Below, piece by piece: positions 40,690 through 51,637 of a DNA stretch of 64,000 nt. Below the pieces are notes generated by a model. That model searched no databases. It saw nothing but the letters and a program-made list of their open reading frames with translations, and was not told the DNA's origin. Where the stretch lies: the NCBI GenBank assembly GCA_964019695.1, contig OZ026524.1, positions 63,867,066 to 63,931,065 of the forward strand, read 5' to 3'. Numbering within the stretch: position 1 is the stretch's first letter; each line of letters begins with the position of its first letter. This stretch comes from Loripinus fragilis. Its lineage: Eukaryota; Mollusca; Bivalvia; Lucinida; Lucinidae. Both the position numbers and the translations under genes were made by a program.

Positions 40690-42870
40690 TATCTTGAGAC
40701 CTGATTGAAATTCTACTGGATTGTGGTATTCTATGAAATTTATATTTAGATATTGCACCCATTTAAAAATGCATTGGTGAAAGTAGCCACTATTTTACCT
40801 CATTAACCCTCAACAAAGTCGAAGGGATATAGTTTTGGCGTCGTCCTTCCGTCTGGAGACATATCTTGGTACCTACTGGTCAGATTTGATTCGTTCTTGG
40901 TATTTTTTTTTTCTAAAAGTAACCATGTTGCATATCAAATTGAAGGGAATGCATCTTAGAGCACCATGCAAGCTTTCACACACCCTCAACCCCTGGGGTG
41001 GGGTCAAAAGGTCAAAACTTTTTTTTTCTGAATGCATAATTATTATCAGATTTTGAAATTGTGCTGATGTTAATTAAGCCGGTGCTAGGGGGCGTGAGAA
41101 TTGTTGCACTTTTCATTCATTCTCTTGAACAGACTCAATAAAACCAAGTCTGCTATTTTCTTATATTGTAGGTTCTCTCTATCTCAAAAGGTTCCGTTTT
41201 TCCAGATTATTTAGAGTATATTTTGATTTGCCAGGGAGCCATGTAGCCTCACTTTGAAAATGGCTCCAGGAGCCGTTTTTGGGAGCCTAGAGCCGCTTTT
41301 GGAGCCGCTTCCCACGACTATATAAAGCACAAATGATTGCTGTTCAGGCATCATTGGACTCACGACCACAGAGTCCAAAACATAGAAGGAAACCCCTGAA
41401 GAGTCTTCTTATAGACAAAATCTAGGTCGGGTTAGTCGTGTTCAAGCCATGGACAGAGCCAAGGAGTCCATAGTGGTGGCAGCCCTGGCTAGATTTCTCA
41501 GTCACGTCCTTGTATATTTTGATTGAACTAAGCATGTTGGCACTAAAACATATTTGACAGGCTTTTTTATGATCTGAATGATACAGTTAAGCAAAAACAT
41601 TTAGCATAAAATTATCATACTTATGTTTTGGGTGCTCATTAGAACTGTCTCAATGAGACGGCACTCATGAGTACCCACAACATATGTTTTGGTTAAGAAA
41701 TAAGAAAATTCATTTTCAGTTACAAAATAGTACAGAAAACTGACTTTGAATGGTAAAGTTTAGGCTTGCTTGAAGGGAAAAAATCATTTCTAAATCATAA
41801 TAAAAATAAAATATTTTGGGTAGGGGCTATTTTTTATGGTGGGTTGGGTAAGGGGAAACAAAAAAATATTTTGATTTAGGCCTAATGGCTATATGGGGAA
41901 ACAAAAGAAAAATTTCAATTTAGGCTATATGATAAATTGGTTTTCTTAGTTCAGCAAAGTTTGCTGTTTCACTGCATGCTTGATTATTGAAATTTTAACC
42001 CTTTCCTTCATGAATATTCATGCTATGAATAATTACATAAATAAACTTTCACGTTTGTACATAGAACACAGAAATTACTTGTCAGGTCCACTAGTGTAGG
42101 ATCATATTTCTATAAGCCCAGATCAGGTGTTAGAGCTGCCTGATCTGGGTCTGCACTGTTTGCAAGTGTGTTAAAAGGCGTCTCTATGAGGTAAAGGGTT
42201 AACACAATGGTTTTTGAAGTACATGTACTTTCAAGGGAGACAACTTTAGGATTTTAACTCTGTTAGGAAAAAAAATTGCTTCAAGGGCCCAGACCTGTAA
42301 TTGTTTTTCCATAGACCTCCATTATAAGAATTTGGTGAATTGCGAATCTCACAACTCTTCAACAGCTGAATGGCTACCACAGAATTGTAGCTTGGCCTTA
42401 GACTGACCACCTAAATTCAATTATTTACCTTGGTGACCACCATCTTTTATCACTTTTTCGCCTCAAAAGCTGACTACCCTACCGCGCAGCAAATTTGCAT
42501 ACAAAAAAAATCATAAATGCACAGGGTCTCATTTTCTGCTCCCCTGTCTTAAAACAATTACAAAATATCAAATCAAAATTGCTTGCAAATGTGCAGCAGT
42601 TGTCCCCCTCAATTGAAAACAATTATTTTTCAATGCAGACAGTAATGTCCAATCAGTGGACATTTTACTTTTAAAATATACACCTGGTTATCCACCCACC
42701 GTTTCACCCAATCGCCACCCTCCTTATATTTACAGGTCTGTGACCTCCACTCAAAATGGAAGCAATTTCTTTTCTTCAGGGGAAGACCCAAAAGAGGATA
42801 TTTTTTTAAAAGTTGTCTCCTTTTATATAATGGGGAAATCCCTCACACAAATCCATAAAAGCACCAATTA
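40690..42870. other. long intron segment, mostly no recognised feature
   Basis: It contains a hairpin MITE near 41590-41725 and a GCTGCCTGATCTGGG-type half palindrome near 42090-42170. The rest is AT-rich intron. Short ORFs at 40835 and 42656 show no domain. Confidence 0.45.
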
Positions 42871-42872
42871 TA

Positions 42873-43098
42873 CTGCCCTGCCAGCCAAGAGTGACAGTGA
42901 CATCATGTTTTGTTTACAAAGTTAACAGGGACTTTTAATCGATAGATCACGAGTGTATTAATCCTATCCACAGGATAGGATTAATACACAAGTGATCTAT
43001 TGATTTGCGTTAGCTCCAGTGGAGTGTACAAGCTAATGTTTTACTTACCAATTGTAAACAAAATATTACATCACTGTCACTCTTGGTTGGCACGGCAG
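42873..43098. mobile_element. TA-flanked palindromic MITE (CTGTCGTGCC ends), copy 3
   Basis: The ends CTGCCCTGCCAGCCAAGAGT and ACTCTTGGTTGGCACGGCAG with TA flanks. The centre is CTATCCACAGGATAGG in a long palindrome. Confidence 0.85.
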
Positions 43099-43520
43099 TA
43101 GTTATAAACAGATTTTTATTTTAATGCAAATTAGCTTTTTGTTTACTGTTGCTTGGTTTAATGGTATAATTTCCAAATTTTACTTAAGATATGCTTCAGT
43201 CCCTGAAAATTTTATTTATCTTAGCAAACAGTGGAGATCCTGATGAAATGCCATATTCTAGGGTATTTCATTGAGTCTCCTGTTTGCAAAAAAAAATTAT
43301 TCAGGGTTTTCAGTTTACGAATGGTTTCAGGCCTTTAGTTAAGAGTGCCTACCAAAAAAAAAAAATTTTCTTATTTCTCATTGAGACGGTTCTTTTGAAC
43401 ACCCAAAACATATGTTCAAACTGATGGATTTCGAAAATTTATACAATTTTATGCTCAAATTTTTTTTTATCTAAAACTATGGGTTTAGTCCTATTTTGTT
43501 AAAAAAGTTTGAAGTCGTAC

Positions 43521-43730
43521 ACTGTAAATTCAGAGATTTTTGCGAGAATTTTATTTCCACGAATAGTGTTAAAAGACATATTTGCCGCATTAAAAAAATT
43601 CGTGACTTACATAATTAACCTACATCAGTAAACAACAGAGTGATTTTGCATGGGTTTTATTTTCACGAATTTTCGCATATGTGAAGTTTTACGAAAATAA
43701 AACCCTCACAAAAATTTCTGAATTTACAGT
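43521..43730. mobile_element. TIR element (ACTGTAAATTCAGA ends)
   Basis: ACTGTAAATTCAGAGATTTT and the inverse of TTTCTGAATTTACAGT bound about 210 bp. TTATTTTCACGAAT motifs occur in both orientations. Non-coding. Confidence 0.75.
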
Positions 43731-44417
43731 AACCAGAATAGAGATGCTTGTTCTGATTTCTCGTACTCAACTCAACTGAGCATGAAATTTCAACTGCTCA
43801 TAAAAAGTAAAGTGCTGAAAAATAAAGATTTTTCTTGCTTTCCAACTCTCAGAAGTTCTATTTATTATGCTAATAAATGTTAAAGTGCCAACAGTTGAGT
43901 TGAGCATACAAAAAGTTTTTATAGCCTTGGGGCCAGGCTGTCAACATCGCAATAAATGTTCATGAAGAATTGTCTTCCAATAGGTGGCATTCTTCAAAAT
44001 TTAATACTAACCTATCTGATTTGAGCATTCTGGTGTAAGTTTATGTGCCATAATTGTATAGCAAATGCGTCACAAAGCCAATTGATTTGCTCAATAGTTT
44101 CATTCGAACTTGTATCAATTAGTGTCAACACGTGTCACTGGAATGCTTCTATGATCTGACCCTTTGCAAAACTTTTCAAAAAAAAATTAATGTAGAAAAT
44201 ATTATCGTTCAATCAAAATGATATATTACCCTAGATTGTTATGGTGTGGCTTTAAAATTCAAGTATCATGAGCCCATATAAGCCGAGTGTCCTTTTTGTG
44301 GGACATAGGCAAAAAGTGCAGACTCAGATCAGATGCTGCAGAATGTGGTGTCTGATCAGAGTCTATCCTGTTTTCTAACAGAATGTTCTTTTAAAATTTG
44401 AATAAAAATGAAAAATA

Positions 44418-44660
44418 CATGGGTGAAAGTTTTCAGGATTGCTCCTGAATTCAGGAGTTGTGGATGACTTTCCACAGAAAGTCATAAAGTCATCCTCAAA
44501 ATCCTGAATTAAGAAGATTATATTCGCTTCTGATTTATTTTCAGTCTGTCCAAGGACAATTGACTATTTTAAACTTGAAATTGTGAATGTTTAGTGGACA
44601 TACTGCAAGTTTTAAGATTGAAATTTTGACTATTCAGGATTTGGGAAATTTTGAACTTTC
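44418..44660. repeat. hairpin repeat, GTCAGCCTCAAAAT family, copy 2
   Basis: GGTGAAAGTTTTCAGGATTG, the hairpin GACTTTCCACAGAAAGTC and CATCCTCAAAATCCTGAATT match 27792-27935. Confidence 0.6.
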
Positions 44661-44806
44661 ACCAATAAAAATACCACCTAACAACCCTTAAAATGGAAAT
44701 GGACTGGCCCAATTGATAAGAATGAGAAATTGCAATCAGTTTAAATTGGTTAATTATGGGAGAATCAATCAGTACAAAACCGGTTAATGGTAAATTTTCT
44801 TTACAG

Positions 44807-44975
44807 TCCCTCGAACAATAAAGTGGGAATGGAGAATGCTGGTTTGAGTGAATTTTCCAAACACACGCTGCGGGAGATGTGCAGTCAAGACTGGGTGAGA
44901 GAGAAGTTCCTCCGAGATCCAGAAACCCTTTTTACACCAGAGATGTTACTGGATTCCATGCTTAGTAATGAACAG
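44807..44975 (+). CDS. MED12: MED12 exon 11 of window
   Basis: The acceptor is TTTCTTTACAG and the donor is AACAG|GTTAGT. It enters in phase 2 and ends in phase 0. It encodes PSNNKVGMENAGLSEFSKHT, LREMCSQDWVREKFLRDPET and LFTPEMLLDSMLSNEQ, matching the MED12 block with V-L-R-S-I-C-Q-Q-E-W-V. The preceding intron is 9.5 kb. No later MED12 exon was found up to 64000, so the next intron is at least 19 kb and contains the Helentron. Confidence 0.9.
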
Positions 44976-45068
44976 GTTAGTATATACATGTATTGGCCAG
45001 CACAGGGTATGGGTACTTATTGCATATTATTACCCAACCACCTATATACCGAGTAATTGTCTATTTTT

Positions 45069-47107
45069 AGCTCACCTGAGCCGAAGGCTCCGAGGTGAGC
45101 TATTAGTATACCAGTGACTCCGGCGTCCGTCGTCCGTCCGTCCGTCCGTCCGTCCGTCGTCCGTCCGTCCGTCAACATTTTCAAACATCTTCTCCTCTGA
45201 AACCACTGGGCCAATTGAACTCAAATTTCATATGGAGACTACTTAGGATGGGGGAAAGAAAGTTTATTCAAATGTTCCTGGTCCATTACCAAGATGGCCG
45301 CCATGCCCATATATGGTAAAAACCCTTTAAAAATCTTCTTCTTTAGAACCAGAAGGCCGATGACCTTGGGACTTGGTATGTAGCATCAGGGATGTGGGGC
45401 CTACCAAGTTTGTTCAAGTGATGATCCTAGGTTGACCTTGACCTACTTAACGTCAAGGTCAAATTTGCTTCCTAATAGATTTAAATGGGAATTTTTTTTG
45501 AAAAGTTGATTTTTTTAATACTGTTAAAGCCAAAGTGATTATTCTTACTTGATATGTTGAAACTAATGAGACAATGGCTATAAATAAGTTTCAAAAGTCA
45601 AGGTTGACCTTTGCTCTTTCAGCCAAGGTCGCTTATATTGTGGTCCCATCAATATATTAAAACATAGTTTTCTCACAAACCATTGGCCCAATTGAACTCA
45701 AATTTTATATGAAGACTCCTTGTGATAAGTCAGCCAAAATTTATACAAAATATTTTGGTCACATGACAAACATGGCCGCCACGCCCATATATGGTAAAAA
45801 TCTTTTAAAAATCTTCTTCTCCAGAACCAGAAGGCCAGTGACCTTGAGGCTTGGTATGTAGTATTGATGATGTGAGGCCTACCAAGTTTGTTCAAATGAT
45901 GATCCTAGGGTGACCTTGACCTGCTTAACGTCAAGGTTAAGTTTGCTTCCTGATGCATTTGAATGGAAATTTTTTGATAAGTTGAATTTTTGAATACTGT
46001 GGAAGCCAAAGTCATTATTCTCACTTGATATGTTCAATCTAATGTCTATAAATAAGTTTCAAAGGTCAAGGATAATCTTTGACCTTTCAGCCAAGGTCGC
46101 TTATATTGGAGTCCCATCAACATATTAAAACATAGTTTTCTCAGACAATTCTTGGCCAATTGAAACCAAATTTCACATGACAACTCCTTATGATTGGTTA
46201 GCCAAAACTTATACAAATTGTTATGGTCACATGACTAACATGGCCGCCATGCCCATATATGGTAAAAACTCATTAAATCTCTTCTTCTCTGGAACCAAAA
46301 GGCCATTGGCTTTGGGACTTGGTATGTAGGATCGGGGATGTGGGCCCTACCAGGCTAGCACAAATGATGAATCTAGGTTGACCTTGACCTACTTTATGGC
46401 AAGGTCAAATTTGATTCCTAATGCATTTATATGGAGAAAATCTTAAAATGTTCATTTTCTATAACTGAGCAGAATTCATAATAGTTAAACGTATTGAGAC
46501 AATGGTTTATTAAGTACCAAATGTCAAGCTGAGCTATGACCTTTTATCCAAGGCCACTCATTTGGACTGCCACATACCTATCTAAACATCTTTTTCTCAG
46601 AAATCACTGGGCTGTTTGATGGATTATTCATTAGATTGTTTAGGTCACTTGACCAAAATATATATGGTAAAAACAAAATTTGTTACATTATAAGCTGTAG
46701 TTGTCCTTGACCTATTTTTTATAAGTACCAAAGTTCAAGCTGATCTTTGAACTTTTATCCAATGCCGCTCATTTTGTACTTCCACAAACATATCTAAGCA
46801 TCTTTTTTTCAGAAACCACTGGGCTCTGAACTCAAATTTCATATGGAGTATTCATTAGATAAAACAGTATAAATATGACATTTATTTCAAGTCACAATGC
46901 TCATATATTATATATTCCATGGAACCAAAAGGCCAATGACTTTGGGTCTCTGTATGTACATGTAGCATTGGGTCTTAGGGATGTTATTAGGGATATGGGC
47001 CATACAAAATATATTAAAATAATAAGCCTAGGTCAAACCTTGACCTAGTTTAACATTATTAAAGGAGATCTTGTAATTCAATATGAGGTGAGAGCTTTAA
47101 GTCCTGG
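45069..47107. mobile_element. AGCTCACCTGAG-type repeat, copy 2
   Basis: The hairpin start AGCTCACCTGAGCCGAAGGC, the TCCG microsatellite (45123-45172), then diverged modules of about 430 bp with GGCCGATGACCTTGGGACTT. The right end, GAGGTGAGAGCTTTAAGTCC TGGT, abuts the Helentron fragment. It is longer than copy 1 because of one additional diverged module. Confidence 0.75.
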
Positions 47108-49434
47108 TGTTTCTTTTTCTTTTTTCAGGTAACTCTATGTAATTAATGATCCTAAGATAGAAAAACTGGAGGAAGTGTGTGAGCAGAAGAAAAGTACTGA
47201 GTGGAGAGGTAAGTATACCTGCAAGCCCTGTCCATGTGCAGGCAAATGCAAGTCCTGCCAAATGCAGGCAAATGGAAGTCCTGCCAAATGCAGGCAAATG
47301 GAAGTCCTGTCCAATTGCAGGCAAATGCAAGTCCTGACCATGTGCAGGCAAATGCAAGTCCTGACCATGTGCAGGCAATTCAAAATTGGCAAAACTGGCA
47401 AAACACATCTAAAGAAAATGCTAAAGAAATTATGAAGAAAAAAAATGCAAATGCAGGCAAATGTGTGAGCAGTCTTAGTAGCTATATAAAGAGAAAGTCA
47501 AATGACATCTGTTTGGAAATTGTAACCTGGTAGTTATTCCATTCATGAAATGCGAGTCTTAGACATATAATTGTTGGCAGTTTCCACCAAAACAATGAAA
47601 GATTTTCAAAACAGTCCCGTGGTTTCCAATGTACTTCTAATGCTTTATGCATGTTAGCTCACTCCGCTTTTCTGGACAAAAATGATGGATTAATATTAGA
47701 TAAGATTCTTTGTGAAGGAGATTCTCTATATATGAACATTGTCAGTAAATTGAAAAATGATGGAAAATTTATTCAACCTCTGTTAAGCCTGGATGAAATT
47801 CCAGATGAGATTGAAATTGAAAAAGGAAAGTTTATAGTGGACAAGCAGCCTATTGTAAGTGGCATTCTTGTTAACTCTTTTGATGTAGATCATGGTTTAC
47901 CGCCACTTCATTGTGTCCTTCAGTCAGCTTTTGCAAGTGTTTCATCTGGTCTTTTGATAATTGGAGCTATTTGTTCTGCTGAAGTAAAGAAAGATCACTT
48001 GTATAAAGTAATCACACTCTCCGTCCGTCCGGCTTCCTGTCCTGTTCATATCTCCTATTGTTTGAGGCAGGAATCCCAGATTTGGTGTGTGGATGCATCT
48101 TGGGATAGCGGAGTGCCGGTTTTCATTTTTAGGTCACTCTGAGCTTGACCTTGACCTCTGATCTAGTTTTTAGAAAACTTGTGCCCGAAGCATATATCTA
48201 ATATTGTTTGTGGTTGGAATCCCAAAATTGGTATGTGCATACATCTTGGGATGACGAAGTGATGCATACCATCCTAGGGTCTCTGTGATCTTGACTTCTG
48301 ACCTAGTTTCTAATATCGGCATTGAGGCTGGTGCATATCTCCTATATTCTTTGAGGTAGGAATTCCAAATTTGTTTTATGGATGCATCTTGGGATGGCAG
48401 AGTGTAGCGTACCATTTTTAGGTCGCTGTGACTGTGACCTAGTTATAAGGAAAATGGTGTCTGGAGCATATCTCTTGTATTATTTTATATGGAATCCTAA
48501 ATTTGGTGTGTGGGTGCATCTTGGGATGGAGGAGTGTCGCATACCCTTTTTGGGTCACTGTGACCTTGACCTCTGACCTAGCTTTTAGAATGATTGTGTC
48601 CAAAGCATATCTCTTATATAATTTGAGGTAGGAATCGCAAATTTGGTGTGTGCATGCATCTTGGGATAATGAAGTGTCACGCACCATCCTTGGGTCACTG
48701 TGACCTTGAAATCTGACCTAGTTTATAGAATTGGCAACGAGTCTGGTGCGCATCTTCTATATTATTTGAGATATGGATTCCAACATTGGTGTGTGAATGC
48801 TTCTTTGGATGGCATAGTGTCACATACCATTTTTGGGTCACTGTGACCTTGACCTCTGACCTAGTTATTAGAATAATCATGTCGGGAGCATATCTCTGGT
48901 ATTATTTGAGGTAGGAATTCCAAATTTGGTGTATGGATGCATCTTTGGATGGTGATATGTCGCGGACCATTTTAGGTCACTGTGACTTTGACCATGACCT
49001 AGTTTCTAGAATAATTGTATCTAGAGCATATAGCCTATATTATTTGAGGTAGGAATCCCAAATTTGGTGTGTGGATTCCTCTTCATATGGCAGAGTGGTG
49101 CATACCATTTGGGGTCACTTTGACCTTGACATTGACTTCTGACCTCATTTCTAGGTTTTTGTATCTTGATCGTCTCCTTTATAACAAATAACTTACCTCA
49201 AATGTGTCTTATGCTAGACCCAATTCTATGGGGGCATTCATCATGTTACTGTGAAATTTCTTGTTTGACGCACATTCCCATGGAAAAATGGACTATACAT
49301 CATTTTGAATGTCTTTAAAGAGCCTTGATGATCTTGTCACTTATCTGAATGTTTTTATGATAGTTTGAAAATATATATAACTTTGCAATTTGATTTTTTG
49401 CCACTTACTATCAAATCTTATCAACACATTTTTT
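47108..49434 (+). pseudogene. second Helentron copy, 5' fragment only, interrupted
   Basis: From GTTTCTTTTTCTTTTTTCAG it matches 51600 onward: the QANGSP-type minisatellite (47222-47390), then the protease-like domain (reading frame 47651-48005, GFQCTSNALCMLAHSAF retained). The match breaks at 48005, where a 1.25-kb unrelated repeat is inserted. It resumes at 49261 (GACGCACATTCCCATGG) and ends at 49433. The initial ATG reading frame has an early TAG. It is dead, but the protease segment is hardly changed. Confidence 0.88.
48007..49260. repeat. about 140-bp tandem repeat element inserted in the Helentron fragment
   Basis: About nine diverged units with GGTAGGAATCCCAAATTTGG, GTGTGGATGCATCTTGGGAT and GGTCACTGTGACCTTGACCT. 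It begins near CTCTCCGTCCGTCCGG. No coding capacity beyond short repeat-derived ORFs. Confidence 0.8.
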
Positions 49435-49487
49435 CATCAAAGTCAACGATTTTTCAGTCATGTCAGAGTAAGAAAGAGAGCAAAGAT

Positions 49488-49737
49488 CAGGAATCGATGC
49501 AATCAAGCAACACACCTGACCTAGGATACCAATGGGAAAGTGACAACGTCACAATTAGACATCGCAAACGAGAGCCAAGAGGTCAGCCCTTTCCCAGCAG
49601 GTGACCGACCACAAGGCAGGACTATTTCCTGTTTTTCTGGGTGCCAATGGATTAAGTGTCTGCTCAAGGACACAATAATAATTATACAGTGACTCCACGT
49701 CTCAAACTATCTACCAGCTGAGCCATTGAGCTCTACA
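49488..49737 (-). mobile_element. tRNA-derived SINE, family C, minus strand
   Basis: Read on the minus strand: GAGCTCAATGGCTCAGCTGG TAG (A-box-like), TTGTGTCCTTGAGCAGACAC (a central motif shared with family A), then CACCTGCTGGGAAAGGGCTG and a body ending near GCTTGATTGCATCGATTCC. The same body without a head is at 62579-62693 on the plus strand. Confidence 0.65.
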
Positions 49738-49739
49738 AT

Positions 49740-51265
49740 GTACCTTGATCTCGAGGTCATGGAACTGGTAAACTGTATCTTTTGAAAAAAGATGTATATA
49801 GTGATTTATTTAGCCCTCAGCTTTTAAATAGCTGAGGATCTGTTCATCTGAGATACCTTGTTAGTAGGATGTCTCATAAATAATAAGAGAAACAGCCTTG
49901 AAAAATGGATAAGCTGATACACAGATGTTATATAAGATCTGTTGCTGATATAAGAAGAGTGAATTAACTGAATTATTCATGATGAAATTTAGGAAAGTAC
50001 TACTTAAGTCATGACTCTTGTTAAAAAACGCACTGGGACATGTACAGATTGTCAAGAAATAATAGCAAACGTAACATGTTTTTCTTTTTCTTTTGGTCCA
50101 TATTTCTTTTAGTGTCACATCTCAAACAGCATGCTATTCTTTCAGAATTTATATGGAGTTATTTGTCATACATGTACAGATTGTCAATAAAACATAGCAG
50201 AATATGTTTGTTTTCTTTTTACTGGTACATAAAGCATTGACACCAGCAAAAATAGTAAGTGAGTATGATCAGGAAATACCACAATCACAAACCGCAGACA
50301 AACCTGTTGATATATCAAAAAGCCAAACCATTTTTTCCGGAAGTGGTTGTGTTATATATCAAATTTAATAGAATGAAATGTTGAATATCATTCAAGCAAA
50401 CATTCTACCCTTACACACACCCTGGGATCAAAAAGAAAAAAATATAATATATTTTTTTCTTTTCTGAAAATGAGTTTGTTGTGAGGGTACGTAACAACAT
50501 ACAAGCAACCTGTTTGACCTGGCACCCACCTCTGAGTTTCAAGGTTGAGTTAAATGGTCAAATGTTGAAATTTGTGCAGTAAAGTATACTTTTGTGGACA
50601 CTAATAACAAAAAAGTACTACTTATTGACAGTACAGGATGCAGTTATGACCTGAATGATACTGAAGGTGGACTTAAGGTTTTAGAGAAATCGAGATAATT
50701 GGGCCGCGACATGAGATTTCCAACAATGTGGTATGTGCGACCAGCAAAGCCTCAGACCAGCCTGGGCATACACCCTGTCTGATCATAGACTTTGCTAATC
50801 ATGTAAGTATTCTATGATGCTACTGACCAAACATCATTTGGAGTTTCTAAGCCTAAAAGGAGGCTGCACAGGGTGGTCTGAGTTAACACTTGCCAAAATA
50901 CCACATTGTTGGAAGTCACATGTCGAGGCCCATATATGTTTTGTTATATACTCTATTCTTTAAAATAACGCTTCTTCAGAAGATAAAAACTTGATGAGTC
51001 TGCATTGTTTACAAAAAAAATCCAGAATTGTGACCTATATTTTTGTCAATTTATGTGGTTCATAACCTGATTGGTAGGAGAGCAAATTCAAACTATAAGC
51101 AGCTTCCTAAAAATAACAAGTGAAAAATTTTGTTACTTGCTTAAGATGCCAGTTGGCTTAATTGACTTCTAAAAAAAAAATGTATAATTTTTTGCATTTT
51201 TACAATAAATCAGTGATTTATTGGCTGACATTCAAAATTGTGACATGTAATCAGTTGCTAAAAGT
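49740..51265. other. intron/5' flank of the Helentron, no gene seen
   Basis: AT-rich. It contains a GAGATTTCCAACAATGTGG palindromic repeat at 50705-50935. No ORF with a recognised domain. Confidence 0.45.
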
Positions 51266-51460
51266 GGGAGCGCGGTGGCTCAGTGGTAGAGTGCTTGACT
51301 CGTGACCGAAGGACCGCGGGTTTGAGCCTCACCGGCGTCACTGCCTTTTTGGTCCTTGAGCAAGACACATTTATCCTAGCGTAGTACTGGTTCAACCCAG
51401 GAAGACCCGTCCCTATATAACTGAAAGATTGTTGATGGGAAGTAAAGAATCAAATCAAAC
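51266..51460 (+). mobile_element. tRNA-derived SINE, family A
   Basis: GGGAGCGCGGTGGCTCAGTG GTAG (A-box-like), CGGGTTTGAGCC (B-box-like), then the family body and tail. Flanked by GCTAAAAGT at 51257-51265 and 51472-51480. Confidence 0.88.
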
Positions 51461-51637
51461 TATCAAAAGTAGCTAAAAGTAGCAATTGTTGACGATTACT
51501 ACTTGCTTGTTTTACTAAAGCTACTTTCATCTAGCAAGTAAGAAAGTGCTAAATTGACACCTGGTGCTATGACTTGTTGTTAAATAGAGCTGCACATTTT
51601 GTTTCTTTTTCTATTTCCAGGTAACTCTATGTAATTA

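Larger units (their letters stand above)
803..44975 (+). other. MED12: MED12 gene, internal part (11 exons, about 735 codons)
   Basis: MED12 is a subunit of the nuclear Mediator kinase module (with CDK8, cyclin C and MED13) and activates CDK8. Eleven exons on one strand translate without interruption when joined, and phases agree at all ten junctions (1,0,2,0,2,2,0,1,1,2 in order). The product follows the MED12 middle region in order, from the [16 protein letters not shown] block to the C-S-Q-D-W-V block. Both ends of the gene lie outside the window. MED12 and its vertebrate paralogue MED12L cannot be told apart here; most invertebrates have one gene. Introns range from about 1 kb to over 19 kb and are filled with repeats. 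Family assignment rests on remembered MED12 sequence and is strong; exact splice sites are read from consensus only. Confidence 0.93.

Noticed and set aside
47097..47533. Minus- and plus-strand ORFs over the 27-bp minisatellite (also 51627-52027)
   Set aside because: Shadows of the 27-bp repeat; the frame that continues into the protease domain is the real one.
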